A stretch of 64,000 nucleotides of DNA from Cytophagales bacterium (GCA_017303805.1 JAFLBQ010000005.1:358515-422514), one strand, 5' to 3'. Shown: positions 36,101-44,609, counted from the stretch's first letter. Numbers and translations: made by a program. Notes: a model not told the origin generated them from the sequence alone.

Positions 36101-39100
36101 TTGGCCGAGATAGTATTATCTACGGTGAGCGTAGTACCTGCGGGCACAATTAGTTTGGAGATACTACCTCCAATGGTGAGACTACCCCCCAGACCGGTAC
36201 TGTCACGGTTAGCCACCATGTAGTATTGCCCGTTGTAGGTTAAGTTAGGTGCAGTGCCTGTTCCATTTGTGTTTGTGCCCCAGGTGCCGGCCACATTAAG
36301 CGCACCGGTAGGTTTTGAATAATACATAACCCCACTGTTGGTAGTAACCTGCAATACCGGGCTGGAAGCAGCCGACTTATTACCGGTAGCATCGTATGCT
36401 TTTACCGTAAAGTTATAGGTTGTACCGGGCTCAAGGTCAGTAGCCATGTAGCTGGTAACCGCGGTGGTACCCACGGGGTTATCGTTGATCAGAATTTCAT
36501 AACCGGTAACACCCACGTTGTCTATTGATTCCGTCCAGCTAAAGGCCACGTTGGTAAACGTTTTGCTGATTAAGGTTAGCCCAAGCGGTATAGTTGGAGG
36601 AATACCATCAGGGCTTGTAGTTGCGTAGGCTCTATTGCTTGGTGCAGAAGTTCCGTTTGCGTTTACCGATCTTACTTTATAAAAGTACTCTGTGCCGGGT
36701 AATACAGTATTATCTGTAAAGGTGGTGCTGGTTGCGCGGGCAATGATATTAAATACTGTTGTATCTGGGGCTGAAGCCCTATAGACCTCAAACTCTGCAG
36801 CGGGGCCTGAGTATTGCCAAGTAAGATTAACACTCGTCATACCTGCTGCAATTGCTGAAAGGGAATAAGGAATGCTTGGTGGAGTAGGGGGGGTATAGAT
36901 ACCTGTACGCAACATCGCATCAGGGATGACAGTCCAAGCGCCCCCATTTCGACTATACTCAACTAAAAGACTCTGACCACCTGTGTATTCATTAAACAAA
37001 ACCACAATTCTATTTGCCCCAGCAGACAGAGATATTGTTGAAGGAGCCTCGACCGTAATTGGTCCATGCAGTCCATCGTTATTCACTTGCCTGAACTGAG
37101 TTAGATCGTCCGGGTCAAAGCCATTTATGAATAACATGCTGCCATCATCCGAAGTGGTTCTGAATCGATAACTACCAGCACCGGCAACACCAGAGGCTGT
37201 AATGTTTAAGTACCCATCAAATTTAATCTTATAAAAATCTTCTTGTGTGGCAAAACCGGGTATGCCAGATTCCACATTTTTTGGATTCACATTAAAGTTG
37301 GGCCACTTGCCAGTGAACTCTGCACTTACCCAGTCAATTGCAGGTGTGTTACCATCCTGAGCAGATTTATTCGGATCCAAAGATGTCCATGCACCGGTTG
37401 AATGCTCATAGTAAAGACCTTCGATATATGTGGTTCCAATAATTTGATTACTCGGAGGGGATAAATTTCCTGCCAAATCTTCGGTTTGCACAGTAAGCCT
37501 GTAGGCTGTATTGATGGTTAACCCATTTAGGGTATGCGTGGTGGTTGCATCGGTTGTGAATTCGGATACGGTGGTATTTGTACCATTGACCCGTGTTACT
37601 TTGTAACGTTTCACTCCACTATTATCCGTACCTGGGTCCCACGAAAGAGTAATCGAGTTTATGGTATTAAAAGTAACTTCAAGATTTTGGGGTGGAGTAG
37701 GGAGTATAAGGTCCCCCGGAGTTAGTACCTGTAGATTTGTGTTAATATCATCCGCACCGGGTACGTAATTCGAACGTAAATTAATTGTTGTATTACCAAC
37801 TGCCCTGATTTTATATTGATAGATTGTGCTGGCATTCAGATTTGTATCCGTGTAGGAAATAACATCCTCTTTTGTGAGTGCTACAAACTTATAAAGTGTT
37901 TCCCCAGCTTTTCTTCTCCAGATTTCAAAACCAGTTTCATTCAGCGAATTATCGTTCCAACTTAAAAATATGGTTGAACCGTTTTGGGCTGTGCCTGCAA
38001 AATTACTTGGTGCTATTAAATTTGCATTTGTATTAAAACTAAAAAAAATCGGATCTGAGCTCAGGCTCTGACAACCACTAATGCTAGCTACTTTTACTGT
38101 ATAATTTCCATATTGACTTGCCGACCATGAATCTCGCATTAGCATGGATAAAGTATCAGGAGGAGTACCATAATATATACTACCATTCAATGACCTTGCA
38201 TCATCTACAGGAGTACCGTTTTTAAACCAATAGTATTTAGCATTGTTATCATTAGCTTTTAATACCGTGAGTTGGTTATTATTAATGGTAGGAAAAACGG
38301 TTGAATTTAAACCTTGGACAACCGGTTTTGGTGGTGTTACTTCCGTAACCACAACAGGTTTAGACCAATGGTTCCAGTCACTTTCAGTGGGGTTCAATTT
38401 GCGACTAAAGCGCGCCCGATAGATACCCGGCAAGAATGCAGAATAATTTGCTGATGTGGCGCCTGGAATAATTACGCCATCCTTCTCCCATTGGTAAGCT
38501 AAAAATCCCTGCGCAAGTATAAGCTCTGCTGGTGCACCTGAGGTTCCGCAAACGGTGCGATTATTAAATTTAAATTGGATATCAGCTTTATCCTTTAATA
38601 GCATCCATCGGAAAAAATCCTGTTCCGCATAGGCGGCATTCCATGTTCCATGACCAAGTGTGGGATATAGCGTATAACGCACATCCATTCCAGCATTTCT
38701 GAAGTTAGAGACCAACTCTTCAGTATCCCAAGGAAATGGGTTAGTATCTTGACCGCCTTGAAAAACCCACAAGGGAACGCTGTTTATATATGGGTAAATA
38801 GGATAACTATTTTCAGGATTGCGCACGGCTGACATCGGCAAGGCGGCTGCAAATAACCAAGGAGCAGTTCGCACTAACCGGTAAACGGCTGAACCTCCAT
38901 CCGAAAGGCCATGAACATAAATTTTGTTCGGATCGATATTATATTTTTTCATCAAAAGTCGAATAATTCGCACTGCATTTTCCGCACCGCCTTGTTCCCA
39001 TCCATTTAGATTCTGTGGGTAAAGCATGAAACCAGGAAAGGCTCGGAGAGGCATGGTGGGATCACTAGGGATCATTCCAGCCGGAGTCGTAGTGAGTATG

Positions 39101-40185
39101 GCAGTCTGATGCACGGCTCCCCCATGTGTCATGCTATGGTCGTTATTCAGTAATTCGAATACACCGGTCCGTGCTACATTTGCGATAGCGGTAGCTGAAT
39201 AGGTTAAGTTATTAACTGTAAATGTATTAGCAGTAACGGCCGCAATGTTTCTTGTTCCATTGTATGCTCCAACAGTTGAGTTACGAATAATCACATCCTG
39301 CCCTACAACAAACTGGTGCGGAGTGTCTGTTGTAAATATAGTGGTGTTACCACCCCCACTTGCAGCTGCTGATATCCTATGAGTATTTGCTTGAGGATAC
39401 TCAAGAGTTCCTGCACTAAAACCTGCAGTAAAACTCACAATATTTGCCGTTGGGCTGGTTGAGGTTAGGTTTGTGGACAACCTGAATTGTGTAGCGCCAG
39501 CTTGCTGCTGTCCACTGCCACCAACCTTGATTAATCGCCTTAGGCCGTTGTACCCAGGTATATTAGTTCGGATAATAACACGTTGGTTATTCGCATAATT
39601 GTCTAGATTGCTAGGACCTACTGAAAAAAGGGCGCCACTACTACTCGTTACCGTAGCAATTTGACGGGTTTCAAGCGTATTTAAAGTATTCCAAAGCGGA
39701 TCGGCCCAATAGCAATCTGTTCCCCAGCAATTGCCACGTTCACCAAATCCATGTGTCATTATAATCAATGGGTAACCACCGGCTACATTAGGGTTATTGG
39801 AATAGTTTCTTGGAAACAGAAGTCGATAGTTCATTCTGAATCTATCGTTATTTGTCCCGGCTTCTGATCTCAATTGTCCTTGGGTATAGTTGGTAGAGGT
39901 AAAGCCAGCCATAGAGTAATAGCTATCCGTCAGATTTCCAGTGTTATCTCTTCGGAAGCTAAAGGTTTTACTTTCTGTAAGATAAAATCTATTAGGGGTA
40001 CCAGCACCAAATTCAAAATTGGTTAGTCTGATATCAACTGGAATACCAGGCCCTGGTCCTGCAACCCTTGTTCCATCCGTTGTATAATGAAAATAAGTCC
40101 AAGTTGTGTCAACCTGGGCGTTTGATTGCGAGTAAAAGGAAGTGAAAACGGTAAGAACCAAGGCAAATTTAGCCGGGAATTTCAT
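33172..40185 (-). CDS. Giant secreted esterase/FN3/PA14 protein with type A T9SS sorting domain
   Basis: The start is set at ATG 40185, giving a signal peptide (KFPAKFALVLTVFTSFYS, SNAQ); a GTG nine codons upstream is also open. The 2337-aa protein has an alpha/beta-hydrolase domain with nucleophile motif VHGLSDGGSA (near residue 420), acid in FQGGQDT and His in TLGHGTW. This domain is interrupted by ~180 residues of beta-rich insert (about 135-315). Then come Ig-like units, FN3 domains near 718 and 828, a PA14 domain at about 920-1093 (RFRTTSDDGSMLFINGFD), two more FN3 near 1100 and 1196, ~800 beta-rich residues shared with the neighbour at 28001-32062, further Ig-like units, and a final type A sorting domain (VYPNPATFDQLYV... 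RKVILQFK). PA14 domains usually bind glycans, so a polysaccharide-directed esterase is likely. Confidence 0.87.
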   Translation of the reverse strand: MKFPAKFALVLTVFTSFYSQSNAQVDTTWTYFHYTTDGTRVAGPGPGIPVDIRLTNFEFGAGTPNRFYLTESKTFSFRRDNTGNLTDSYYSMAGFTSTNYTQGQLRSEAGTNNDRFRMNYRLLFPRNYSNNPNVAGGYPLIIMTHGFGERGNCWGTDCYWADPLWNTLNTLETRQIATVTSSSGALFSVGPSNLDNYANNQRVIIRTNIPGYNGLRRLIKVGGSGQQQAGATQFRLSTNLTSTSPTANIVSFTAGFSAGTLEYPQANTHRISAAASGGGNTTIFTTDTPHQFVVGQDVIIRNSTVGAYNGTRNIAAVTANTFTVNNLTYSATAIANVARTGVFELLNNDHSMTHGGAVHQTAILTTTPAGMIPSDPTMPLRAFPGFMLYPQNLNGWEQGGAENAVRIIRLLMKKYNIDPNKIYVHGLSDGGSAVYRLVRTAPWLFAAALPMSAVRNPENSYPIYPYINSVPLWVFQGGQDTNPFPWDTEELVSNFRNAGMDVRYTLYPTLGHGTWNAAYAEQDFFRWMLLKDKADIQFKFNNRTVCGTSGAPAELILAQGFLAYQWEKDGVIIPGATSANYSAFLPGIYRARFSRKLNPTESDWNHWSKPVVVTEVTPPKPVVQGLNSTVFPTINNNQLTVLKANDNNAKYYWFKNGTPVDDARSLNGSIYYGTPPDTLSMLMRDSWSASQYGNYTVKVASISGCQSLSSDPIFFSFNTNANLIAPSNFAGTAQNGSTIFLSWNDNSLNETGFEIWRRKAGETLYKFVALTKEDVISYTDTNLNASTIYQYKIRAVGNTTINLRSNYVPGADDINTNLQVLTPGDLILPTPPQNLEVTFNTINSITLSWDPGTDNSGVKRYKVTRVNGTNTTVSEFTTDATTTHTLNGLTINTAYRLTVQTEDLAGNLSPPSNQIIGTTYIEGLYYEHSTGAWTSLDPNKSAQDGNTPAIDWVSAEFTGKWPNFNVNPKNVESGIPGFATQEDFYKIKFDGYLNITASGVAGAGSYRFRTTSDDGSMLFINGFDPDDLTQFRQVNNDGLHGPITVEAPSTISLSAGANRIVVLFNEYTGGQSLLVEYSRNGGAWTVIPDAMLRTGIYTPPTPPSIPYSLSAIAAGMTSVNLTWQYSGPAAEFEVYRASAPDTTVFNIIARATSTTFTDNTVLPGTEYFYKVRSVNANGTSAPSNRAYATTSPDGIPPTIPLGLTLISKTFTNVAFSWTESIDNVGVTGYEILINDNPVGTTAVTSYMATDLEPGTTYNFTVKAYDATGNKSAASSPVLQVTTNSGVMYYSKPTGALNVAGTWGTNTNGTGTAPNLTYNGQYYMVANRDSTGLGGSLTIGGSISKLIVPAGTTLTVDNTISAKLEVQGNAVVNLNNTATAPEFVSVSPTSTVNFNSYAYIPAGTYGHVNLTGTGNKNFAEGETVIMGNLTATTGIALKGVPGNTSHVTVYGDITLAGTPGVVATDNALDLTLTKPGTQTVTVSGPLDLYKLSTNSGTNVNVVNGGSAITLNVGSPNGGGLALANGTTLNLGNNHLVLKNAATLNAGGLTGKLAINGSNLTLASSSTQNSNLYFDATLKTAGLVTTTFSGSGKLFVQSPLNITDGLKIKAGEVSSAGNITLVSTQTKTAYLQEIEGNGTATGKFYVQRWVSAARKYRYMSSSVANMTVALWQQYMPINGPFTGASSSAVPSAFYYVENDGGYKNFPANGSNNLVTFVRGRGYSIFNYNGNNPLTLTMTGNPYQGSVPFTLTPGTGSTANGGDGWNLVGNPYASAIQWNNLASDWTRSGISPIVTVPDNTGSTLVFKTWDASTNQGTNGWTDGIIAPGQAFWVKAITANPTMTIHEKAKRTNTSTFYREGDAHLNSIAIRLSNGTAQDEGYVILGEAYSDAFEPETDGMKYKNQVLNVSTRSADNVNLVFNKLSDSFCEKTVTLNLEDVTPGPYTLAFDNIENLVGVGAITLTDHFTNTTVPITNSTPYSFAVTTAAASYGAGRFSLTLGRPALQKNASASVANVCGGTAATIQLANTQPGAFYYATRVNEATPISEVAGEAGMLTIPVSALQAGANSIVIHTGFKGCSDELLTATPLEFMYTPSPVVSVSKPFYSLCADSQVTLTAETNATNSLHWYKDGVLLANQSNTTWVSDPLKKTTLFEVAAVSNGCEGPKASVFVEINKVTMPIVEFDGNALEIVNEIPADNFIQWYINHSPMDAYDRGIIPKEEGIYTVLVAKGGCSVVSEPFEYLVTGVENPGGEPFQAYVYPNPATFDQLYVKLESGSKQNATVKMVDVTGRTIFTQLINGSEGNGIHKLNVAQDTTPGLYIIQIQQGNAVLQRKVILQFK

Positions 40186-40376
40186 AGACTGAACGATGTT
40201 GATTAAAGCCACCTTCTAATATGCGCCAAAGGTCGTAATTGTAACAAGCAAGGGCGTAATATTTAGCATTAATTTTCTGCAAAACCTGGCCTCAAAAACC
40301 TTCAAAATGGTGATTTTGAGGTGAATGTGGGAATTTGGGGTTTATGGGGGGTATGTACCTTTTACCTCACCCCCGG

Positions 40377-40397
40377 CCCCTCTCCGGAGGAGAGGGG
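40377..40397. repeat. GC-rich perfect hairpin in intergenic DNA
   Basis: CCCCTCTCC and GGAGAGGGG form a perfect 9-bp stem around GGA, inside a GC-rich stretch (CTCACCCCCGGCCCC before, TGCGGGC after). This resembles the dispersed 'CACCCCCGGCCCCTCTCC' intergenic hairpins found in many bacterial genomes. The surrounding gap 40186-40728 contains this hairpin, a repeat copy at 40432 and no supportable gene. Confidence 0.6.
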
Positions 40398-40431
40398 TGC
40401 GGGCTTCGGATGGGGAGTGGTTTTTTTTTAT

Positions 40432-40584
40432 GGCAGTCATCGCGGTTGGGTAGCCGGGTTTGAATAGTTTAAGACCTGAACTTCAAACCCATACCGAGAT
40501 CCCGGTAAGCACCGGAGAACGGCTATGAAAGGCATTTTTAAACCTGTGCTAACTCAAGCGGGATTCCGGAATTCGCCAGTGCCA
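40432..40584. repeat. Dispersed palindromic repeat, diverged copy 3
   Basis: GCAGTCATCGCGGTTGGGTA, then TTTGAATAGT, AACCCATACCGAGATCCCGG and GCGGGATTCCGGAATTCG follow the same order as the copies at 32217 and 32792. The stem is partly decayed (CCGAGAT against ATCGCGG) and the interior differs. A 63-codon frame from 40525 runs through it and looks spurious. Confidence 0.7.
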
Positions 40585-40728
40585 GAAAGCGTGTTTCGAA
40601 AAATTATTTCGGAACCATTTTCACTTAACCATTCTTATGCTCCACAGGATTGGTGGTGTGGTAGTGTACTACCTGTTGAGGAAAATTTGACCTCGGAAAT
40701 TAAAGATGAAAAATGAGTAAATTGAGGG

Positions 40729-41071
40729 GTGAAAAAGAAACACATTAGACGCCTTGATTTTGAGATTGATAAGTTGACGAATTCAATTGAGAATTCTTTA
40801 ACCGGAGAGGTGTTTGACACTGAGATAAACCAACTAGGCAAAACCGACTTAAAAACAATCAAGAAATCGGACTGGGTATTTGATTGGCAACTTGAATTTC
40901 GCAATCCGAAAAATGAAGTTTATAAGCTTACAACAGCCAATAATCCAACAATTATTCAAGGACTTCTAAGTATTGAGGACAAGGACGACCACATATTCAT
41001 GCACTTAATTGAAAGTGCAAAATTCCGCAGGTACAGCACAAAGAATTATTACCAGATACTTTAAAGATTAA
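40729..41071 (+). pseudogene. Conserved Bacteroidota protein with apparent internal deletion and frameshift (possible toxin/acetyltransferase-like partner)
   Basis: A frame from GTG 40729 encodes 111 aa, starting KKKHIRRLDFEIDKLTNSIE with TEINQLGKTDLKTIKK and NPTIIQGLLSIEDKDDHIFM, and stops at 41064. I recall longer proteins of this type (about 160-180 aa) in Bacteroidota, paired with a small basic protein like the next gene. The chain here stops soon after LIESAKF. The neighbouring frame continues to TAQRIITRYFKD and TAA (41069-41071), five bases before the next ATG, which looks like the natural C-terminus. An out-of-frame internal deletion would explain both. The family function is not certain; a toxin-antitoxin-like role is a guess. 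Confidence 0.5.
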
Positions 41072-41075
41072 GACT

Positions 41076-41258
41076 ATGGGACTAATTAGAGAACCTAAAA
41101 ATGTTGACCTCATTATCAAATCTGAGCCGTGGACTAAAGATGAGTTGAAACAATTCAGAGAAATAATGAAGAAGCAACGCGAGCGAAAAGCAAAGCTAAA
41201 GCGGGCAGCAAAAAAGACAGGAGCAAAGGCACGAACGCCCAATCAAAACTATGTGTAA
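41076..41258 (+). CDS. Small basic protein, partner of the damaged upstream gene
   Basis: This 60-aa protein begins MGLIREPKNVDLIIKSEP and ends in a very lysine/arginine-rich tail (KKQRERKAKLKRAAKKTG). MGLIREP..VD starts followed by a short helix and a basic tail recur in small Bacteroidota proteins encoded just after the family seen at 40729. It begins 5 bases after the presumed original stop of that gene, so the two formed an operon. If the pair is a toxin-antitoxin-like module, this would be the small partner left after the other was damaged. Function unknown. Confidence 0.6.
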   Translation: MGLIREPKNVDLIIKSEPWTKDELKQFREIMKKQRERKAKLKRAAKKTGAKARTPNQNYV

Positions 41259-41572
41259 TAGCGGGATTTAGTTGTAATTCACAGGATGCTTCAAATAGGA
41301 TTCAGCCGCTGACGACAGATAGATTTTCAAAATTCTCGCTATAGCCAAAAATCTGGAAGAAATTTCTGAATCCGAGAATTAATTCGCTTGTCGCGATGGC
41401 TCCAAGAGGCTCATCTTCAAATACTTTCAGGTGCAGTCAAAACCCACTTTTTTAAGTGCCAAGTATGGGTAACTTTTTAAAAAGTTCAACCGCGGTTAAA
41501 ACGCCTGAAAAAAATTACCTTGCGGCCATTTTCTGTGTAAGCCAGGTTAAGTAAGTTCTACAGATAATTTTC
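41259..41572. other. Gene-free intergenic stretch
   Basis: About 310 AT-rich bases with no supportable frame on either strand. A short segment AAAACGCCTGAAA near 41500 resembles the arm of the hairpin at 42774-42786, suggesting a fragment of the same dispersed element. Nothing else was recognised. Confidence 0.5.
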
Positions 41573-42541
41573 ATGTTGTTGCAACCCACTATCAGCGTTT
41601 TTATGTTGGCCTATAATCACGAGCCGTATATTGCGCAGGCCATTCAAAGCATTTTAGATCAAAAAACAGATTTAGACTTTGAGTTGGTAATTGGGGAAGA
41701 TTGTTCTAAAGACCGCACCCGCGCCATCATTTTAGAATTTAAAGAGAAGTACCCCGAAAAAATACGGGTAATAGAAAACACCACCAACGTGGGTATGCAC
41801 GAAAATTTTCTGCGCACACTTTTTAGTTGCCGTGGCAAATACCTGTGCATTTGCGAAGGCGATGATTACTGGAACAACCCCGATAAATTAAACCTGCAAT
41901 ACCGGTTTCTGGAAGCCAACCCCGGGTATGTGTTGGTGTGCGGCAACCACACACGGTACATTCAAAACACGCAGCAATTCGAGCGGGGTAATTCTGCCAC
42001 GGAGCCCGATCATGATATCCCATTCGAAAAATTAATCCGGTTTAATTGCATTACCACGGCTACCATTATGTTTCGCAACGTATTGAAACGCGAAGATTTT
42101 GCACCCGACTTTTTCTCCATTATCAGTTGCGATTGGTATTTGTATATGAAGCTGCTGGGCCACGGTAAAATCCGATACGTAAATCATAATCTGGCCGTGT
42201 ACAGAATTAACGAAGGCAGTATAAATGGCCGAACCAACCGGCTAACCATTGCTAATAAAGAACTCCGGTTTATGGAGTTGGTAAAAAGTGGTAGTATGAT
42301 TGCACTGGATGCCAGCAGAACCAATGCGTTAGCCAACGCCATGGTGTTTAAGAACTTTGACATGGCGCAGGCCAATGCGGTAAATGGCAATAAAAAAGTG
42401 GCGTTTAATTTAAGCACGTATGCACTGCGCCATAATTTTAGTTTGGTAGGTATAAAAGAGTTTGTAAAAACCGGAGTGTTGATTATCAGTCCGGGGTTAT
42501 TTCAAGCTTTGCGGAAAATAAAGCGATATTTTACTAACTGA
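41573..42541 (+). CDS. Family 2 glycosyltransferase
   Basis: This 322-aa protein has a GT-A fold start (ISVFMLAYNHEPYIAQAIQS), VIGEDCSKDRT for nucleotide-sugar binding, and the metal-binding CEGDDYWNNPDKL at about residues 96-108. Length and motifs match capsule/LPS-type GT2 enzymes with the DDYW signature. No membrane helix is evident, so it acts in the cytoplasm on a lipid-linked acceptor. It lies 270 bases upstream of the aminotransferase/acetyltransferase pair on the same strand. The sugar it transfers cannot be deduced. Confidence 0.9.
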   Translation: MLLQPTISVFMLAYNHEPYIAQAIQSILDQKTDLDFELVIGEDCSKDRTRAIILEFKEKYPEKIRVIENTTNVGMHENFLRTLFSCRGKYLCICEGDDYWNNPDKLNLQYRFLEANPGYVLVCGNHTRYIQNTQQFERGNSATEPDHDIPFEKLIRFNCITTATIMFRNVLKREDFAPDFFSIISCDWYLYMKLLGHGKIRYVNHNLAVYRINEGSINGRTNRLTIANKELRFMELVKSGSMIALDASRTNALANAMVFKNFDMAQANAVNGNKKVAFNLSTYALRHNFSLVGIKEFVKTGVLIISPGLFQALRKIKRYFTN

Positions 42542-42691
42542 TGACGCACTTTGTGATGTCTTAGTGGCTTTGAGTCTTAGCGGCAAGAAAACCACAAGGA
42601 AAATATCGCTTTTGCGATTGCATTTGTGTCTTCGCGGCAAGAAAAGATAAGACCGAATTCAGTAACGTCATTTATTATAAAAGAGAGATAC

Positions 42692-42825
42692 TAATTCATA
42701 ATTTGCAGCATGATACCAGTTTCAATTTGCTCAAGGCGTCAGACGGCTTTAAGCTTCGTCCTAACAGCCGTCATAACGCCTGAAACCAAATTCTAATTTT
42801 TAATTTGCATTATGATTCCTGTAAC
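42692..42825 (+). repeat. Duplicated translation-start region enclosing a large hairpin
   Basis: The 32 bases at 42692-42723 match 42794-42825 at about 25 positions, including the TAATTTGCA leader and an ATGATnCC start, offset by 102. Between them lies a hairpin: AGGCGTCAGACGGCT (42734-42748) pairs with AGCCGTCATAACGCCT (42766-42781), extended by GTTTCA/TGAAAC. The upstream ATG (42710) opens a 28-codon frame that begins MIPVS, like the MIPVT of the aminotransferase, and ends at 42796. It could be a leader element or an insertion scar. Confidence 0.55.
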
Positions 42826-43891
42826 CAAACCCTTTCTTCCACCCAAAGAAGACTATGAAAAATACCTGGATGGAATTTGGCAACGCAACTGGCTAACCAA
42901 CAACGGGCCGTTGGTAAACGAGTTGGAGTTAAAGCTGAAAGAATACCTGAAGGTTAATCATTTGCTTTTTTTAACCAATGGCACTATTGCCATTCAGATA
43001 GCTATTAAAGCACTGGGCCTGAAAGGCGAAATTATCACCACTCCGTTTTCGTATGTGGCCACCAGCAGCAGCATTGTGTGGGAAAACTGCACCCCGGTAT
43101 TTGCCGATATCGACAGCCGCACGTTAAATATCGATCCGGCCAAAGTAGAGGCTGCCATTACATCCAGCACCGAGGCTATTATGGCTACGCATGTGTATGG
43201 CAATCCGTGCGATATTGATGCACTGCATGCCATAGCGGCAAAACATAAGCTGAAAGTAATTTATGATGCGGCCCATGCGTTTGGTACCTTGTACAAAGGC
43301 AAATCTGTTTTTGAATATGGCGATGTAAGCACAGCCAGTTTTCATTCTACCAAACTGTTTCACACCATAGAAGGCGGTGCGGTGGTTACTACTTCGCCCG
43401 AGTTGTTAAAGCGCATGGCCTACATGCGAAACTTTGGGCACGATGGCCCCGAAAAATTTGCAGAGGTGGGGATCAACGGAAAAAATTCTGAGTTTCATGC
43501 GGCTATGGGGTTGGTAAATCTTTCGCACATAGAAGCGATTCGCAAAGCGCGTAAAACGCAAAGCGAATATTACGATAAGGTTCTTAAAAATCTGAAGTTT
43601 CAGAAACCGTTAGTGTTGCCGGGTGCTGCATTTAACTACGCCTACTATGCCATTGTGTTACCAAGCGAAGAGCTTACGCTACGCATGATTGCCGAGTTGA
43701 ATCTGAATTTAATTTATCCGCGCAGGTATTTTTACCCTTCGTTAGATGAGTTGCCCTATTTAAAAAAGGTGGATCTGCCCGTGGCCCGTTCTGTGAGTAA
43801 CCGCGTGTTGTGTTTGCCGTTGTACCATACACTCACTACCGAAGAAATTGACTTTGTGGCGCGTATTATGTTAAGAGTTCAAAATAATTAA
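42812..43891 (+). CDS. DegT/DnrJ/EryC1/StrS-family sugar aminotransferase
   Basis: This 359-aa PLP enzyme has the family start IPVTKPFLPPKEDYEKYL, substrate/cofactor segments FLTNGTIAIQIA and TTPFSYVATSSSIVWENC, the PLP-contacting IYDAAHAFG (Asp152, His155) and the Schiff-base Lys181 in SFHSTKLFHTIEGG. Such enzymes transfer an amino group from glutamate to a nucleotide-linked keto sugar. The acetyltransferase gene follows after 2 bases, as in PglE/PglD-type pathways that make N-acetylated amino sugars. The dehydratase supplying the keto sugar is not in this window. Confidence 0.9.
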   Translation: MIPVTKPFLPPKEDYEKYLDGIWQRNWLTNNGPLVNELELKLKEYLKVNHLLFLTNGTIAIQIAIKALGLKGEIITTPFSYVATSSSIVWENCTPVFADIDSRTLNIDPAKVEAAITSSTEAIMATHVYGNPCDIDALHAIAAKHKLKVIYDAAHAFGTLYKGKSVFEYGDVSTASFHSTKLFHTIEGGAVVTTSPELLKRMAYMRNFGHDGPEKFAEVGINGKNSEFHAAMGLVNLSHIEAIRKARKTQSEYYDKVLKNLKFQKPLVLPGAAFNYAYYAIVLPSEELTLRMIAELNLNLIYPRRYFYPSLDELPYLKKVDLPVARSVSNRVLCLPLYHTLTTEEIDFVARIMLRVQNN

Positions 43892-43893
43892 CC

Positions 43894-44523
43894 GTGGTAG
43901 TAGCCGGAGCTAGCAGACATGCCAAGGAAATACTGGATTTGCTCTACGCACAGGAGCAGGTGAATGATTTGTATTTCTTTGATGATGTAACTATTAACGG
44001 TCCGGATTTATTTTACGAACGTTTTCCAATTGTGCATAGTGTAGATGCGCTGCCGGCAATTTTCAAAAAAGATAATCGCTTTGTGTTAGGATTAGGCGGC
44101 CCGCGGGCAAGGGCTGCCGTAGCCAAAAAATTACAACAAGCGGGCGGGCAGTTGCATACGGTAATAGCAGTTTCGGCCCGGGTAGGTCAGTTTCAGGTTA
44201 GCCTGGGGGCCGGGGTTAATATTATGGAGTTTGCCCTTGTAAGCAGTAGCGTTAGGCTAGGTGAAGGAAGCCTGATCAATGCGTACGCAGCTATTCATCA
44301 TGATGTAACGGTGGGAGTGTATAGCGAAATTTCACCACGGGCTACTTTATTGGGTGGTGCAAGCGTGGGTGATTTTTGCAGCGTGGGGAGTGGGGCTATT
44401 ATTCTGCCCAACGTAAAAGTGGGTAACCATGTAGTGATTGGTGCGGGCAGTGTGATTACTAAAAATATTTCTGATAATAGTGTGGTGGTTGGTGTGCCGG
44501 GTCGTGTGATCAGAAATACCTGA
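43894..44523 (+). CDS. NeuD/PglD-family sugar N- or O-acetyltransferase
   Basis: This 209-aa protein starts at GTG 43894, 2 bases after the aminotransferase stop. An N-terminal nucleotide-sugar-binding domain (VVAGASRHAKEILDLL, FFDD) is followed by left-handed beta-helix hexapeptide repeats (about 95-205), with the presumed catalytic His135/His136 in INAYAAIHHDVTVG and an ending VGVPGRVIRN. Family members acetylate the amino group of UDP-amino sugars (PglD) or hydroxyls of sialic acids (NeuD). Directly behind an aminotransferase, N-acylation of its product is the best guess. Confidence 0.87.
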   Translation: MVVAGASRHAKEILDLLYAQEQVNDLYFFDDVTINGPDLFYERFPIVHSVDALPAIFKKDNRFVLGLGGPRARAAVAKKLQQAGGQLHTVIAVSARVGQFQVSLGAGVNIMEFALVSSSVRLGEGSLINAYAAIHHDVTVGVYSEISPRATLLGGASVGDFCSVGSGAIILPNVKVGNHVVIGAGSVITKNISDNSVVVGVPGRVIRNT

Positions 44524-44609
44524 GGCTGTTTCTTAAACTCTACACAGCGCAACAAGTACGTGGCTGATCGGTTTCTAATTCAAAAACGAAGATAATTTTT
44601 TAGGTTGTT

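Noticed and set aside
40377-40397. GC-rich hairpin followed by a T-run near 40421 as a plus-strand terminator
   Set aside because: No plus-strand gene precedes it and the T-run is more than 20 bases away from the stem.
40525-40716. 63-codon frame upstream of the damaged module
   Set aside because: It is built largely from the diverged repeat copy and has no conserved features.
42542-42660. Direct repeats of the type CTTAGCGGCAAGAAAA and CTTCGCGGCAAGAAAA
   Set aside because: They resemble common dispersed intergenic fragments; only two short imperfect copies are seen and no function can be supported.
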